Assembly: GCA_022495995.1 (NCBI GenBank) | Contig: JAFEMH010001491.1 | Location: forward strand, 402,309-466,308 | DNA from: Adenophora triphylla var. japonica | Taxonomy: Eukaryota > Streptophyta > Magnoliopsida > Asterales > Campanulaceae | Direction of reading: 5' to 3' | Length of the DNA stretch: 64,000 nt | The notes under the pieces: generated by a model | Seen by the model: the letters and a program-made list of their open reading frames with translations, nothing else | What the model was told of the DNA's origin: nothing | The model's database searches: none | Shown here: positions 47,996-59,774 of the stretch, one piece after another | How positions within the stretch are numbered: the stretch's first letter is position 1 | Layout: the number at the start of each line of letters is the position of its first letter | Made by a program: the position numbers and the translations under genes

Positions 47996-48023
<28 letters not shown>
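47996..48023. repeat. Poly(A) junction (28 A) between satellite and module copy 2
   Basis: Same position in the monomer as the junction at 7168, with a longer A-run. CTTTTTAAAATAATTCGAG follows. Confidence 0.88.
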
Positions 48024-48024
<1 letters not shown>

Positions 48025-48646
48025 TTTTTAAAATAATTCGAGAAAAAGAGAAAGCCCATAGAAATAGAAAGTTGCAGACTGAATGGTTGTGAGCTTTTTA
48101 TTGTGTAAATTGAAATTTGGAGTCCAAGTCCAACCATATTTTTGTCCAAATGTCTGACCATCAATCAATATAGGCCATTTGAATTGATGGAGCTACTAAC
48201 ATTTTGGCCTTTCCCACCCGTGAAGGAAATAAAGATTTTACTTGCTCCATCCTGCCCTAATGAACATCTATTTTTAACAGACTTTTTTTTTTCAATGAAT
48301 GTCATTTCTTTTAAGAAAATTATCCCTAAATATTTTTTTACTAATCACTTTATACTTGCAAATTTAGATGTTTGAAAAGTGAATAACACAATGAAACATC
48401 GTATTTCACTTACTATATTCTGGTTAATTAGCTTTGTGCAACTTTGATCCTACTGTTGGAAATTTGAAGGGATTATATTTACAACATACTAGTTATATCA
48501 TATAATCACAATTCATGATTATATACTAATAGATTATATAGTGCATCGATCCTAAAAATGAATGTACAAAACGATTTCAAATTTGCTCATTATCAAGAGT
48601 AAATATGAAAATTGTTGGACATTCATTTTGGGACGGCGGGAGTACT

Positions 48647-48842
48647 AATAAGTTCTTATTTGTTTGGTCGCCGAATTTGGTGGTTGCCAGAGTTGATCGT
48701 TTTCTTATTAGTTTAGTTGACAACCGAGAACTTACTGATAAGTTAAGTTATCAGTTGTTTGTTCGCCGAATTTGGTGGTCGACAGAGTTGATAGTGTTGT
48801 TAGTAGTTTAGTTGACAATTGAGAACTTACTGATAAGTAAGT
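48647..48842. repeat. Hairpin minisatellite, left part (copy 2)
   Basis: Equivalent of 7807-8002, ending in the TAAGT target duplication (48838-48842). Confidence 0.85.
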
Positions 48843-51213
48843 TGTGGGGCCTCCCCAACCCCGGAACCTATAAACTCGTGCCCTGATGGTAGGGTCCCCA
48901 AACTAACCCGACTTAATAGAAACCTTTTTGCTCAAAACATTCCATCTAATTGAGTTTTAAGAAAAATTTTGACATGACGGTTTTAAATGAAAGTATTAAG
49001 GAACCTGTTTAATATACTAACCTGCTTTCATTTATCATACTTTAAAAGTAAAGATTCGAACTAACATATTTACAGGCCAACATCACCATTATTTACAAAC
49101 CAAGTTTCAAGCGTTTATAAAAGTTATTTACAAACTTGCCCCAAAAGAAAAACCACCAACATAACTCCTCCTAGCAAACGTACCCCGACAACCAAAAGAC
49201 GAGCCAACTGTGCCCCGGCCTCACCGCTCCTGACCTCCTGTCTCAGAAGTATCTAAAAAAATTAAAGGGAGACGGGGTGAGAAAGAATCTCAGTAAGCTA
49301 TTATGCATGTAGCAAGATGCCAAATAAGATTCAACATGTAACCAAGTTGTTCACATCATATTTGGAATACTGTAAACACATTACATTACCTGGCCTTACC
49401 TTTTCCCGTCTGATCAATAATTCGTACTACTGGGAATACATCCTCTTTATTTGTGAACGGCTTAGGCCTATTCACGCCTTACAAGACCCGTTTTTCAGGG
49501 AACCAGGTAAGGTATCAGTATCCTATGAACTGCTTAGGCATATCCATAGTAACTGAACCCCCATCTGTGGCCACAATGGGGGAGCGGTCACAGGTATAAT
49601 GTAATTTGAGCAACTTATGGAACAATTCTCATAAGTGATCATATTCCATTATACCCCCAAAATCAGCTGATATCAATCACATTCAAGCACATAACAGTTA
49701 CTTGAAATTAAATTCACACATAGGGATAACAACATATAACATGGTACGATTACTCATGTTCAACCTTCAAATAGTGTCACATATATATACACTATTAAAT
49801 TCAATAATAATCCATGTATGGCATGTATGCTCATAATCCATTCAATGATGTCGTGCACCAGGTATTTCACGCACCATATTACCATATAACCAATCATAAG
49901 CAACCACGTAGAGGTACAATCACAGATGAGTAGCCCTACGCATTCACAAAATCACATTGCACAACTTATACGCAAGTTCCATAATCAAGTACCCAGTTTC
50001 TATAACTTTGGTTACCATTTTACCATGGGTCCCAACCCTTTTCGAAGTAAGATTTAAGGACCTTCTCATTATCATTTTGATCTATTTAAAACGCCATTGT
50101 GGAGTACTAATGTTGCTCTAGGATTATAGTTAAAGAAGGACCAAATCCCAATTAAATTGCTTAGGTTTCAAATGACTTGAAGTTCATACTCTGAAACAGT
50201 CCTGGGCACGACTCGTGCTCAAGGGTACGAGTCGTGCCCAACCCCTGCACGACTACTTAATTCCTCACGACTAGGGATCACGACTGCAAACTGAAGGTCA
50301 CGACTCGTGCTCCAGGGCACGAGTCGTGCCTCTGCCCAGAATTGTTGCTGATGTTTACATCAGCTGCAACCAATCACCAAACCACCATTTTTAGCTTCAT
50401 CCAGCTGCACCAAACTAACCAAAACCAGTTTATGCACCATATTTAACACATAGCAACACTCAATCCATGTTTTAGAACCCTATACCACCTTCAATCCCAA
50501 ATTTGATCCACTATTCCATTATTCTTTCCATGTTCATCACCCTTAGGCTTTTCTAACCATTTCCCAAGCCAAGAAACAACACAAACAAGTTCCAAAACTA
50601 GTTTATAACACATTTCCATATCATTTAAATTCATATGCTCAACATTGAAGGGAAATCATAATAACTTACTTGGAAAATATGAAAAATAACAAGGAGCTTT
50701 GACCGGATGGATGAGCTCTACTCGACGCCGCGATCAATAATCCGCAATTACTTGGAAGAACGGATTGCCGGATGATTTTCTATAATTTTTAGAAGATGCA
50801 CTAGGGTTTGAGACCTTTCTAAGCTGATGGAGAAGATGATAGAGATTAAGGAAGAAGCTTCCTTAAATGGATAAGCTTCACAATTTTACACTAAGCCCCT
50901 CCAAGAACCAATCACTACAACTAAACCCCTACACTTATAATTACTCTAAAGCCCCTATTACTTTTATAACCCCTTTCCTTTCAAAATCACATTATGATAT
51001 CTTTCCCACTTTAATTCCCCACATAATTCAATTTATCATTATATAATAAAAATGAATTCTTACCATCATAAACACATAAGCCATGGAATTAAGTAAATAA
51101 TTAATCACATAATATACCAAGACCATGCAATGCATCATAAGAAATGGAGTGCAATCCCCATTCCCACGTGCTCCACGTGTGCCTAAACAGTGCCTAGGGT
51201 TGGGGTTGTGACA
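48843..51213. mobile_element. Solo LTR, 2,371 bp (copy 2)
   Basis: Same TGTGGGGCC...GTGACA element as at 8003-10376, with the same TAAGT duplication (48838-48842, 51214-51218). Because both copies share the insertion point it was present before the module was duplicated. It includes the paired CACGACTCGTG hairpins (about 50204-50328). Confidence 0.85.
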
Positions 51214-52070
51214 TAAGTTCTCAGTTGTTTGGTGCCGGAGTTGATCGTGTTATTAGTAATAGTTTAGTTGACAATTGAGAACTTACTGATAAGTTAAGTT
51301 CTCAGTTGTTTGGTCGCCGGAGAGGTCGTCGTAGTTGGTGTTCGCCTGAGTTGATCGTGTTCTTAGTAATGTAGTTGACAACTGAGAATTTACTGATAAG
51401 TTCTCAGTTGTTTGGTCGCCGGAGTTGGTGGTCGTCGGAGTTGATCGTGTTTTTAGTAGTTTAGTTGACAACTGAGAACTTACGGATAAGTTATCAGTTG
51501 TTTAGACGTAGGAGTTGTTGATCGTCGGAGTTGATCGTGTTGTTAGTAGTTTAATTAACAACTGAAAACTTACTTATAAGTTAAGTTCTCAGTTGTTTGG
51601 TCGCTGAAGTTGGTGGTCGCCGGGAAGGTCGCCAGAGTTGATAGTCGTCGGAGTTGATCATGTTCTTAGTAGTTTTGTTGACAACTGAGAAGTTACTAAT
51701 AGGTTCTCAGTTCTTTGATTGCCGGAGTTGATCGTGTTATTAGTAGTTTAGTTGACAATTGAGAACTTACTGATAAGATCTCAATTGTTTGGTCGCAGGA
51801 GTTGGTGGTCGCCGGAGTTGATCGTGTTCTTAATAGTTTAGTTGACAACTGAGAACTTACTGATAAGTTAAGTTCTCAGTTGTTTGGTCGCCGAAGCGGT
51901 CGCCGGAGTTGATGGTCGTCGGAGTTAATTGTGTTCTTAGTAGTTTAGTTGACAACTGAGAACTTACTAATAAGTTAAGTTCTCAGTTGTTTGAAAGCCG
52001 GAGAGGACGCCGGCGTAAAAAAAATTGTCGGAGTTTATCGCCGGAGTTTGTCGTCGGAGTTGGTCGCCGG
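51214..52070. repeat. Hairpin minisatellite, right part (copy 2)
   Basis: Equivalent of 10377-11225 with the same unit order. It has a small extra GGAGTTTATCGCC block near 52035 not present in copy 1. Confidence 0.85.
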
Positions 52071-52957
52071 AGTTAATGGTTGCTGGATGTGTTAACTGGA
52101 GAAGATGGGGAGGGGGTGACCTAAGGTGATGGTGGTTGGAGAGAAATTAAATTGATAAAGAGAGTGAACTTAGTAAAATGATAGGAGGGTGAATTTAGTA
52201 AAATGCTAGGAGGGTGTACTTATTAAGCTAAGAATAATATGGTTAAGCAAAATACAACTTGTCTTAGGAGGTAGTATTGCTTTGTTAGAGGAATTATATG
52301 ATAAATGCCTCTATTTATAAAACCTTAGGCGAGATGCAAAAGTCTATAAAAACTTGCACTTACGCATTATTCTTGCCTGTCACTCTTATACCTAAAGGTA
52401 TAAGACTATAATTACTTTTATACCTTAAAGTACAAAAGTATTTTCTTTCACATTTTTCAATTTTTCTTAAAACTAATAAAAAATCTTATATTTTATTAAT
52501 CAATACGCTTCTATATATACCCAAGATTATAAAACTAAAATAACTCTTATACCTATTTATAATAGTGAGTTTATATGGGATGTGGTTTTATATGAGATTT
52601 TGATCTCGGACTTTAATAGTGTGTGGACTTTTAAATCTCACTTGAGCTTTTATGAAAAACTAGCGTTACACCCGTGCGTTAAACGCACGGCCAACCAAGT
52701 AAGCTTGATAAATCAATTAAAATAATAAAAACTCTTTTACAATAGCAACGAATAATTTAAGAAAATGTTAAAGACAAATATGTGGAAAAATGTACAATCA
52801 TATTAATTCAATAATATTGCATCACATATTAATATCTTTAAGTCAGGACAATTTGAAAACTTCATGATTTATTGCTGTAACAAACAAAATATCAAAAATT
52901 TGAAAACTTCAACTAATTTTGTGTTAAAATTAAAATTACTTTCAAAATTATTTTATA

Positions 52958-53225
52958 CTCCCTCCGTTCCATTAATAACTTCACCTTTTGCCATTTTGGA
53001 TGTCCCATTTAAAGCTTCACATTTCCTTTTTTGGCAAAGAAGTTTTACTATTCTACCCATTCATTCTCTCTCACATTTTACTATTATACTCACAACATTT
53101 TTCAAATTTACTATTTCCTCCACTCATTCTCTCTCCTATTTTACTATTACACTCACAACATTTTCTCCACTCTTAATTTGCGTGTCAAACCAAAAAGGGT
53201 GAACTAATTACTGGGACGGAGGGAG
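52958..53225. mobile_element. Stowaway-type MITE (copy 2)
   Basis: Orthologue of 12106-12374: CTCCCTCCGTTCC at the left, GGGACGGAGGGAG at the right, TA on both sides (52956-52957, 53226-53227). Confidence 0.88.
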
Positions 53226-53436
53226 TATTTACTATTATCATTGGAGTTACCAACAATTTGTATGATCAAACTTCCCAACAAATTATATTTACTATTATCT
53301 TTGGTTTACATCAGATTCTATTTTGAAGACATTATCTTTTTGTACCTTTTTATTCGAACCACGATTTTAATCAAATCTTGTTAACACCCAATTCATCGAA
53401 TCACGATTTTAATCAAATCTTGTTAACACCCAATTC

Positions 53437-53444
53437 ATCCTTGC
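53437..53444. other. Empty hAT target site ATCCTTGC
   Basis: A single copy of the 8-mer that is duplicated around the hAT element in copy 1, with matching flanks (CCCAATTC before, AGTTGCGAGAACC after). There is no footprint, so it looks like the pre-insertion state and not an excision scar. Confidence 0.93.
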
Positions 53445-54662
53445 AGTTGCGAGAACCTCTTCAAGTACTTCTCGAAAAAAGAAATAATCTCTATTTTTGA
53501 AATAATCATTTGCTTCCTCTCTCCCATTGGAAGCTATTTAAGTACTTCTTGAAAAAAAAAATATTACTCTATTTTTGAAATTATTATTTACTTTTTCTCC
53601 CATGAAATTATCAACACACCACCATCTTCCAAGGCTTCACCCACCACCCACCACCAACAATACCACCATCACTACCAACTAACACCAACACAACCGCCAT
53701 CATCACCCAACACCACCATCAACCTCCATCTCAACCAACCTCGACACCTTGTCTCGAGTCCAAGTTTCGAAATCCAAAAACACACCTCACCAAAATCCTC
53801 AAATCTCTAAATCAAAAATCACAATCAACAACAACAAAATAACAATCTGATACAAGCATCACTCATATCTTCAATTTATATACCACTGCATCTTTTTCAA
53901 AATGAAGATCTGACTTCAAAATCAGATTAAAAAAATTCCTTCAGATCTGTAATAACGATAGGAGGGTGAATTTAGTAAAATGCTGGGAGGGTGTACTTAT
54001 TAAGCTAAGAATTATATGGTTAATCTACTCCAAATGTAGATTATTAATATGCAATCATTTTCCATTTTTCTAAAATGGAACCCAATGGAATTCTTGGTCA
54101 AAAGTCGGTCAAACCACACTTTTACAAACCAAAATTCCAACATGTCCATGTTCCAAAATAAATGGTAAACAATAATAATTTTAAATTTACAAAAAATAAA
54201 TAATTTTCTTTTAAATAGATCGTCAAAGTGAGTTGATTATCTAAATCAAAATCAAACTATCTTTTTTTAGACAGCCAGGAGGGGGTTTGTTACGTGTGGT
54301 GGTTGCATAGGCGCGAGGAGCAGACAGTTGAGAGGTCCTAGGATGTTGACGATTTTTATTTGGGTTTGAAAGTTGGTTATGCAGTACGGAAGCAAAGATT
54401 CGCGAATAGCAAGCGCTAAACACAAGAATTCACAAACAATGAATCCTAGAAAAGCAATAAATCGGAATCCATCAGAAAAAAGATAAAACCCTTCAAATTA
54501 AAATATCAAAACTGAGTTTAACAAAGCCTAAAAGTGTTTAAATACCTCCTTACAACCCTAAAACGAATTAATAAAGCAAAGACCAAAATAACTCTAATTT
54601 ATTATTCAAAATTCAGTAAAAACGGAATTAAAGCAAAATAAGAAAACTGGTGAAACGACGCG

Positions 54663-54768
54663 AGGCGGCCGCCTGGGATCAAGTCAGGCGGACGCCTGCC
54701 CATGGATGGGGCGGCCGCCTGGGCGGCAGAAACTTCCTCCTTGCATCAATATGAGGCGGACGCCTGGG
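54663..54768. repeat. GC-rich palindromic motif cluster (copy 2)
   Basis: Same four AGGCGG(C/A)CGCCTG-type motifs with the same spacing as 28088-28193. Confidence 0.85.
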
Positions 54769-55523
54769 CTCCAGTGTGTTGTTCTGCAGCGTGCTGTCCT
54801 GCATCATTGGTTTGTGGGTATTGTTGGCGGAATCTAGGGCATTGACAGAGAAAGTGACCAACGATTCGACACCATTGACATCGGCCCTTGTATGGGACGA
54901 CATTAGGGTCGGTGGTTTGATTGTTGTGGCTGGATAGGTTGGTATTGTATGTAGGGGTGGAAGATTGGCCAGAGGTAGATCTAAAATTTTTGGAAGAGTG
55001 TTTGGCAATGTAGTGAACCGTGGGGGGGGGGGGGGATGTGGTGGGAGTGAGTGTGGATTTGTGTTTTAGGGTTAGCACTTGGTTTATAAGTCTTTCATGG
55101 AGTTCATCAAAGGTAATCGGATTCTCATGGCTTTGAACGGCTTGAATAACGCTATCATAATCCGGCATTGAGTTGGTCGAGGACACGTTCATCTATGTCT
55201 TTCAGATCTAAGGGACGACCAAGGAAAGCAAGTTGGTCGGTGCATGACTTGATGCCTCGCATGTAGTCGGTTATGGGGCGAGGACCCTTCGTGATATTGC
55301 GAAGACGATCCTTGATATGTTTTAGATGGGCTCGGGACGGGTTTGCATATGTGTCTTGGCGAGGGTTTTCCAAGTATTGTGGGTGGTGGAGCATTGAGAG
55401 ATTAAGGAGACAAGAGGTGTTGATAGAGTTCCGGCTAAGGCTACAAGGAGGAGTTTGTCTAGCCGAAATCATGTAATGATCACAGCTCTGTCCAACAATA
55501 AATATTGTAATTAACTTGTTCAA
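54746..55523 (-). pseudogene. Copia-type gag remnant (copy 2)
   Basis: Frames 55155-55523 and 54746-55192 repeat the copy-1 remnant, including the CQWCRIVGHFLCQC zinc knuckle. A run of 14 G on the plus strand (about 55022-55035) replaces the GGGGGTAGGGAA of copy 1. This homopolymer lies in the proline-rich linker and may be a consensus error. Confidence 0.85.
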
Positions 55524-55540
55524 AAATTTTAATATTGCTT
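55486..55540. repeat. 55-bp inverted repeat, left arm (copy 2)
   Basis: Pairs with 56386-56440 as in copy 1; the two Stowaway elements lie between the arms. Confidence 0.78.
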
Positions 55541-55673
55541 ATGGGTGTTTATTTCTGTATGTTCAATGTTTAAATAATTTTGGGTCTTAACTAAAGATGG
55601 AGAGATATTGTGAATTCCACGTCCGCGATGTATTGCTTCTTATTTACCTTGAATATTATGCTGTTTTTGACTA

Positions 55674-55957
55674 CTCCCTCCGTCCCCCACCAACTGATAT
55701 TAAAATTTTGGGCACACATATTAAGAAAAACAAGAGAGAGAAAAAGTGGAAGAAAATGTGAGTATTGAAAAATTAAATAGAAGAGAGAATGAGTGGGAGG
55801 AATAGTTAGGAAAGAGAATGTTGTGAGTGTAAAAGTAAAATAGGAGAGAATGAATGGGGAAAATAATAGTAAAGATTCCATTTCATTTTGAACATTATCA
55901 ATTGGTGTGGAACAGACAAAAAAAAAATAAGTATCAATTAGTATGAGACGGAAGGAG
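55674..55957. mobile_element. Stowaway-type MITE (copy 2)
   Basis: Orthologue of 29096-29382 with TA flanks (55672-55673, 55958-55959) and a few small deletions. Confidence 0.85.
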
Positions 55958-56091
55958 TATATCTTAACTTCATTATTAACTCAACTCGATCAATTCACAA
56001 ATCATTGAGTTATTGTATAAACCTCTTTCATCATCCTGTCTAATCCAACACGTTATGAAATTTCTCAACTTTAGAAACATCTCGGTAAATA

Positions 56092-56359
56092 CTTCTTCCG
56101 TCCCACGCTATCGCGAACCATTTTTCCTAAGATCGATAATTAAGAAATATTATTAAGATAACGAAAATGTGTGGTAGGAAATGAAGAGAGAATGAGTGGA
56201 GTTGGTTGAATAAATTGTGTGGTAGGAAATGAAGAGAGAGAATGAGTGGGTGGGGTAGGGTGAATATAAAATAATAAATTTATTTTCATTTTGGAGCTTT
56301 GCATTCACGTGGGACGGATCAAAATGGAAATAAGCTTACATTCACGTGAAACTATGGAG
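56092..56359. mobile_element. Stowaway-like MITE, degraded right end (copy 2)
   Basis: Orthologue of 29517-29787. The right terminus reads GAAACTATGGAG where copy 1 has GGAACGGAGGGAG, and the left internal part is altered near 56107-56135. Confidence 0.75.
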
Positions 56360-57000
56360 TATAATTTAGATGTACTTTTTTTCAAAAGCAATAGTAAAAT
56401 TTTCGAACAAGTTAATTACAATATTTATTGCTGGACAGAGGAAAAAGTTGATTATCCATCGAAATATTTCGACAAATGTTCTTAAGACATTGATTGTTGG
56501 ATGAGAATAAGCTCTAGATTACATGAATTTTACTTCATTACTTGACATTTTTCGTGCAAAGAATTTACTCATGTATGAAAGCTAATCAAGCCTAAAATTT
56601 GAGCCGATAGGAGCTTATAATGGCCCCACTTTTAATGGGCAAACATGAAAATATGGAAAATGATGTCCATGAAAGCTTTAGCTTTTTAAGTGATGCATGA
56701 AAGTTGGGGCATTACCAATTTACCAAGCCAAGAAATGCACCAAACAAAACCTAACTTAGGTTTTGATCACGTATACCTTTGATACTTTCAGTTTTCATAA
56801 TAAAAAGAATATTACAAGTGACTTATCAATATTTTTATATAACGTGTTTTGTTTATTTGTACATATCGATAAAATTGTGATGAAACTATTTTCTAAACAA
56901 GAAATGCAAACCTTTATTTAAAATAGAAGGAAATACAATTCAAGTGTATGAACCAGATGACAAAAATGGATTGTACATGCTCACACTCCATCCAATAATT

Positions 57001-59743
57001 TATTTCGTAGTGTGCAGAGATTCCACCGGACATGGGAATTTTTCGTACTTTGGCTGAAGCCTATGGCGCTCAAACAAAGATCAAAACCAAAGTTAGACTT
57101 GCTCGTGTTAATAGCGATTTCAATGTCCTCCCCTTCATTCTCTCTCTAAAAACATTTGAAATTTCAACTTGTCATGAAAATCTGACGATTTTTGCCTTTA
57201 AAAAATGGAGATCCTACCAAACCGTACTTTCAATAAAGGCATAAAAAGATGCAAACCCCGCCTCGCCCACAACATCGGTGTCTACCGGGCGCAACATTGT
57301 TTGAAAGAGAAAGAACCATAAAAAATGGAGTCTGCAAAAATGGAAGAGAAAGAGAGAGAGAGAAGTGGCCTGAGTAAGAGATCTGTGCAGCAGGTGAATA
57401 ACAACTCTCCAAAATCAATTACCGTATAATCCCTCTAAATACACCCCCACAAAATACACACTCCCTCTCTCTCTGCCTCTATACTCTCTCTACCCTACCA
57501 CCTCCGATGACCATTTCTCCTACTCCGCGATCATCTCTATCTATCACTTCTCCGCCACCATCCCTTCGCCTCCCTACCTCCGCCACAATCCCTTCGCCTC
57601 CCTACCTCGTAGAAAGAAAAGAAGAGAGAGAGAGAAAAGCATGACACCGTATGCGTGTGAGAGAGAGAGACCATTTCTCGCAAAGGTGCGTAGATTCCAC
57701 TCGATATGGGAACTTTTCGTACTTTTGGCAAAAGCCTACGGCGCTCTCAAACAAAGATCAAACCAAAGTTAGACTTGCCCGTGTTAATAGCGATTTCAAT
57801 GTCCTCCCCTTCATTCTCTCTCTAAAAATATTTGAAATTTCAACTTGTCATGAAAAATCTGATTTTTGCCTTAAAAAAAATGAAGATCCAGCCAAACCAG
57901 ACTTCAATAGTGGTATAAAAGATGCAAACCCCGCTCGCCCACAATAATGGTGTCTACCGGCGGCAACATTGTTTGAAAGAGAAAGAACCATAAAAAATGG
58001 AGCTGGCAAAAATGGAAGAGAGAGAGAGAGAGAGAAGGGCCGGAGTAAGAGACGATGGTGCAGGGTGAATAACAACTCTCCAAAATAAATTACCGTATAA
58101 TCCCTCTAAATACACCCCCACAAAATACACACACCCCCCTCTCCCTCTCTATACTATCTCTACCCTACCACCTCCGACCACCCATAATTCCGACTACCTC
58201 TCCCCTCCCCTACTCCGACGACCATTTCTCCTACTCCGGCGATCATCTCTATCTATCACTCTCCGGCCACCATCCCTTCGCCTCCCTACCTCCGGCCACC
58301 CTCCCTTCGCCTCCCTACCTCAGAGAAAGAAAAGAAGAGAGAGAGAGAGAAAGAATGACACCGTATGTGTGCAGAGAGAGACCATTTCTCGCAGCTGCAG
58401 CAGATTCCACTGGGGATATGGGAACTTTTCGTACTTTGGCGGAAGCCTATGGCGCTCTCAAACAAAGATCAAAACCAAAGTTAGACTTGCCCGTGTTAAT
58501 AGCGATTTCAATGTCCTCCCTTCATTCTCTCTCTAAAAACATTTGAAATTTCAACTTGCCATGAAAAATCTGATTTTTGCCTTAAAAAATGGAGATCCAC
58601 CAAACCGTACTTCAATAGGGCATAAAGATGCAAACCCCGCCGCCCACAATAATGGTGTTTACCAAGGCAGCAACATTGTTTGAAAGAGAAAGAACCATAA
58701 AAAATGGAGTCGGGCAAAAATGGAAGAGAGATAGAGAGAAGGTATTTTAATAAGAGACGACGGGCGCAGCGAATAACAACTTCCAAAATCAATTACCGTA
58801 TAATCCTCTAAATACACCCCCACAAAATGCACACTCCCCCCTCTCTCTCCCTCTCTATACTCTCTCTACCCTACCACCTCCGACCACCCATAATTCCGAC
58901 TACCTCACCCCTCCCCTACTCCGACGACCATTTCTCCTACTCCGGCGATCATCTCTATCTATCACTCTCTGGCCACCATCCCTTCGCCTCCCTACCTCCG
59001 GCCACCCTCCCTTCGCCTCCCTACCTCAGAGAAAGAAAAGAAGAGAGAGAGAGAAAGCATGACACTGTATGGTGAGAGAGAGACCATTTCTCGCAAAGGT
59101 GCGCAGATTCCACTGGATACGGGAACTTTTCGTACTTCGCTTGGAGGAAGCCTATGGCGCTCTCAAACAAAGATTAAACCAAAGTTAGACTTGCCCGTGT
59201 TAATAGCGATTTCAATGTCCTCCCCTTCATTCTCTCTCTAAAAACATTTGAAATTTCAACTTGCCATAAAAAATCTGATTTTTGCCTTAAAAAAAATGGA
59301 GATCCAGCCAAACCAGACTTCAATAGGGCATAAAAGATGCAAACCCTGCCTGCCCACATTGGCCGGGTGTTCACCGGCGGCAACATTGTTTGAAAGAGAA
59401 AGAACCATAAAAAATGGAGTCGGCAAAATGGAAGAGAGAGAGAGAGAGTAAGAGACGATGGTGCAGTGGTGAATAACAACTCTCCAAAATCAATTACCGT
59501 ATAATCCCTCTAAATACACCCCCACAAAATACACACTCCCCCCTCTCTCTCCCTCTCTATACTCGCTCTACCCTACCACCTCCGACCACCCATAATTCCG
59601 ACTACCTCTCCCCTCCCTACTCCGACGACCATTTCTCCTACTCCGGCGATCATCTCTATCTATCACTCTTCTGGCTTCACCATCCCTTCGCCTCCCTACT
59701 CTCCGGCCACCCTCCCTTCGCCTCCCTACCTTAGAGAAAGAAA

Positions 59744-59774
<31 letters not shown>

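Larger units (their letters stand above)
48024..57000. other. Non-satellite module, copy 2 (segmental duplication, no hAT/Tat insertion)
   Basis: About 9.0 kb matching 7184-12593 plus 26432-30435. It has the same minisatellite, solo LTR, three MITEs, Copia remnant, GC-motif cluster and inverted repeat. Main differences: the empty hAT site (53437-53444); a different block at about 54022-54143 in place of about 27018-27575; a strongly diverged patch at 49156-49222; a 14-G run at about 55022-55035. Identity elsewhere looks like 98-99% by eye. Stretches between listed elements hold no recognisable gene. Confidence 0.93.

Noticed and set aside
56291..56485. 64-codon plus-strand ORF
   Set aside because: Spans the end of a MITE and one arm of the inverted repeat; fortuitous.
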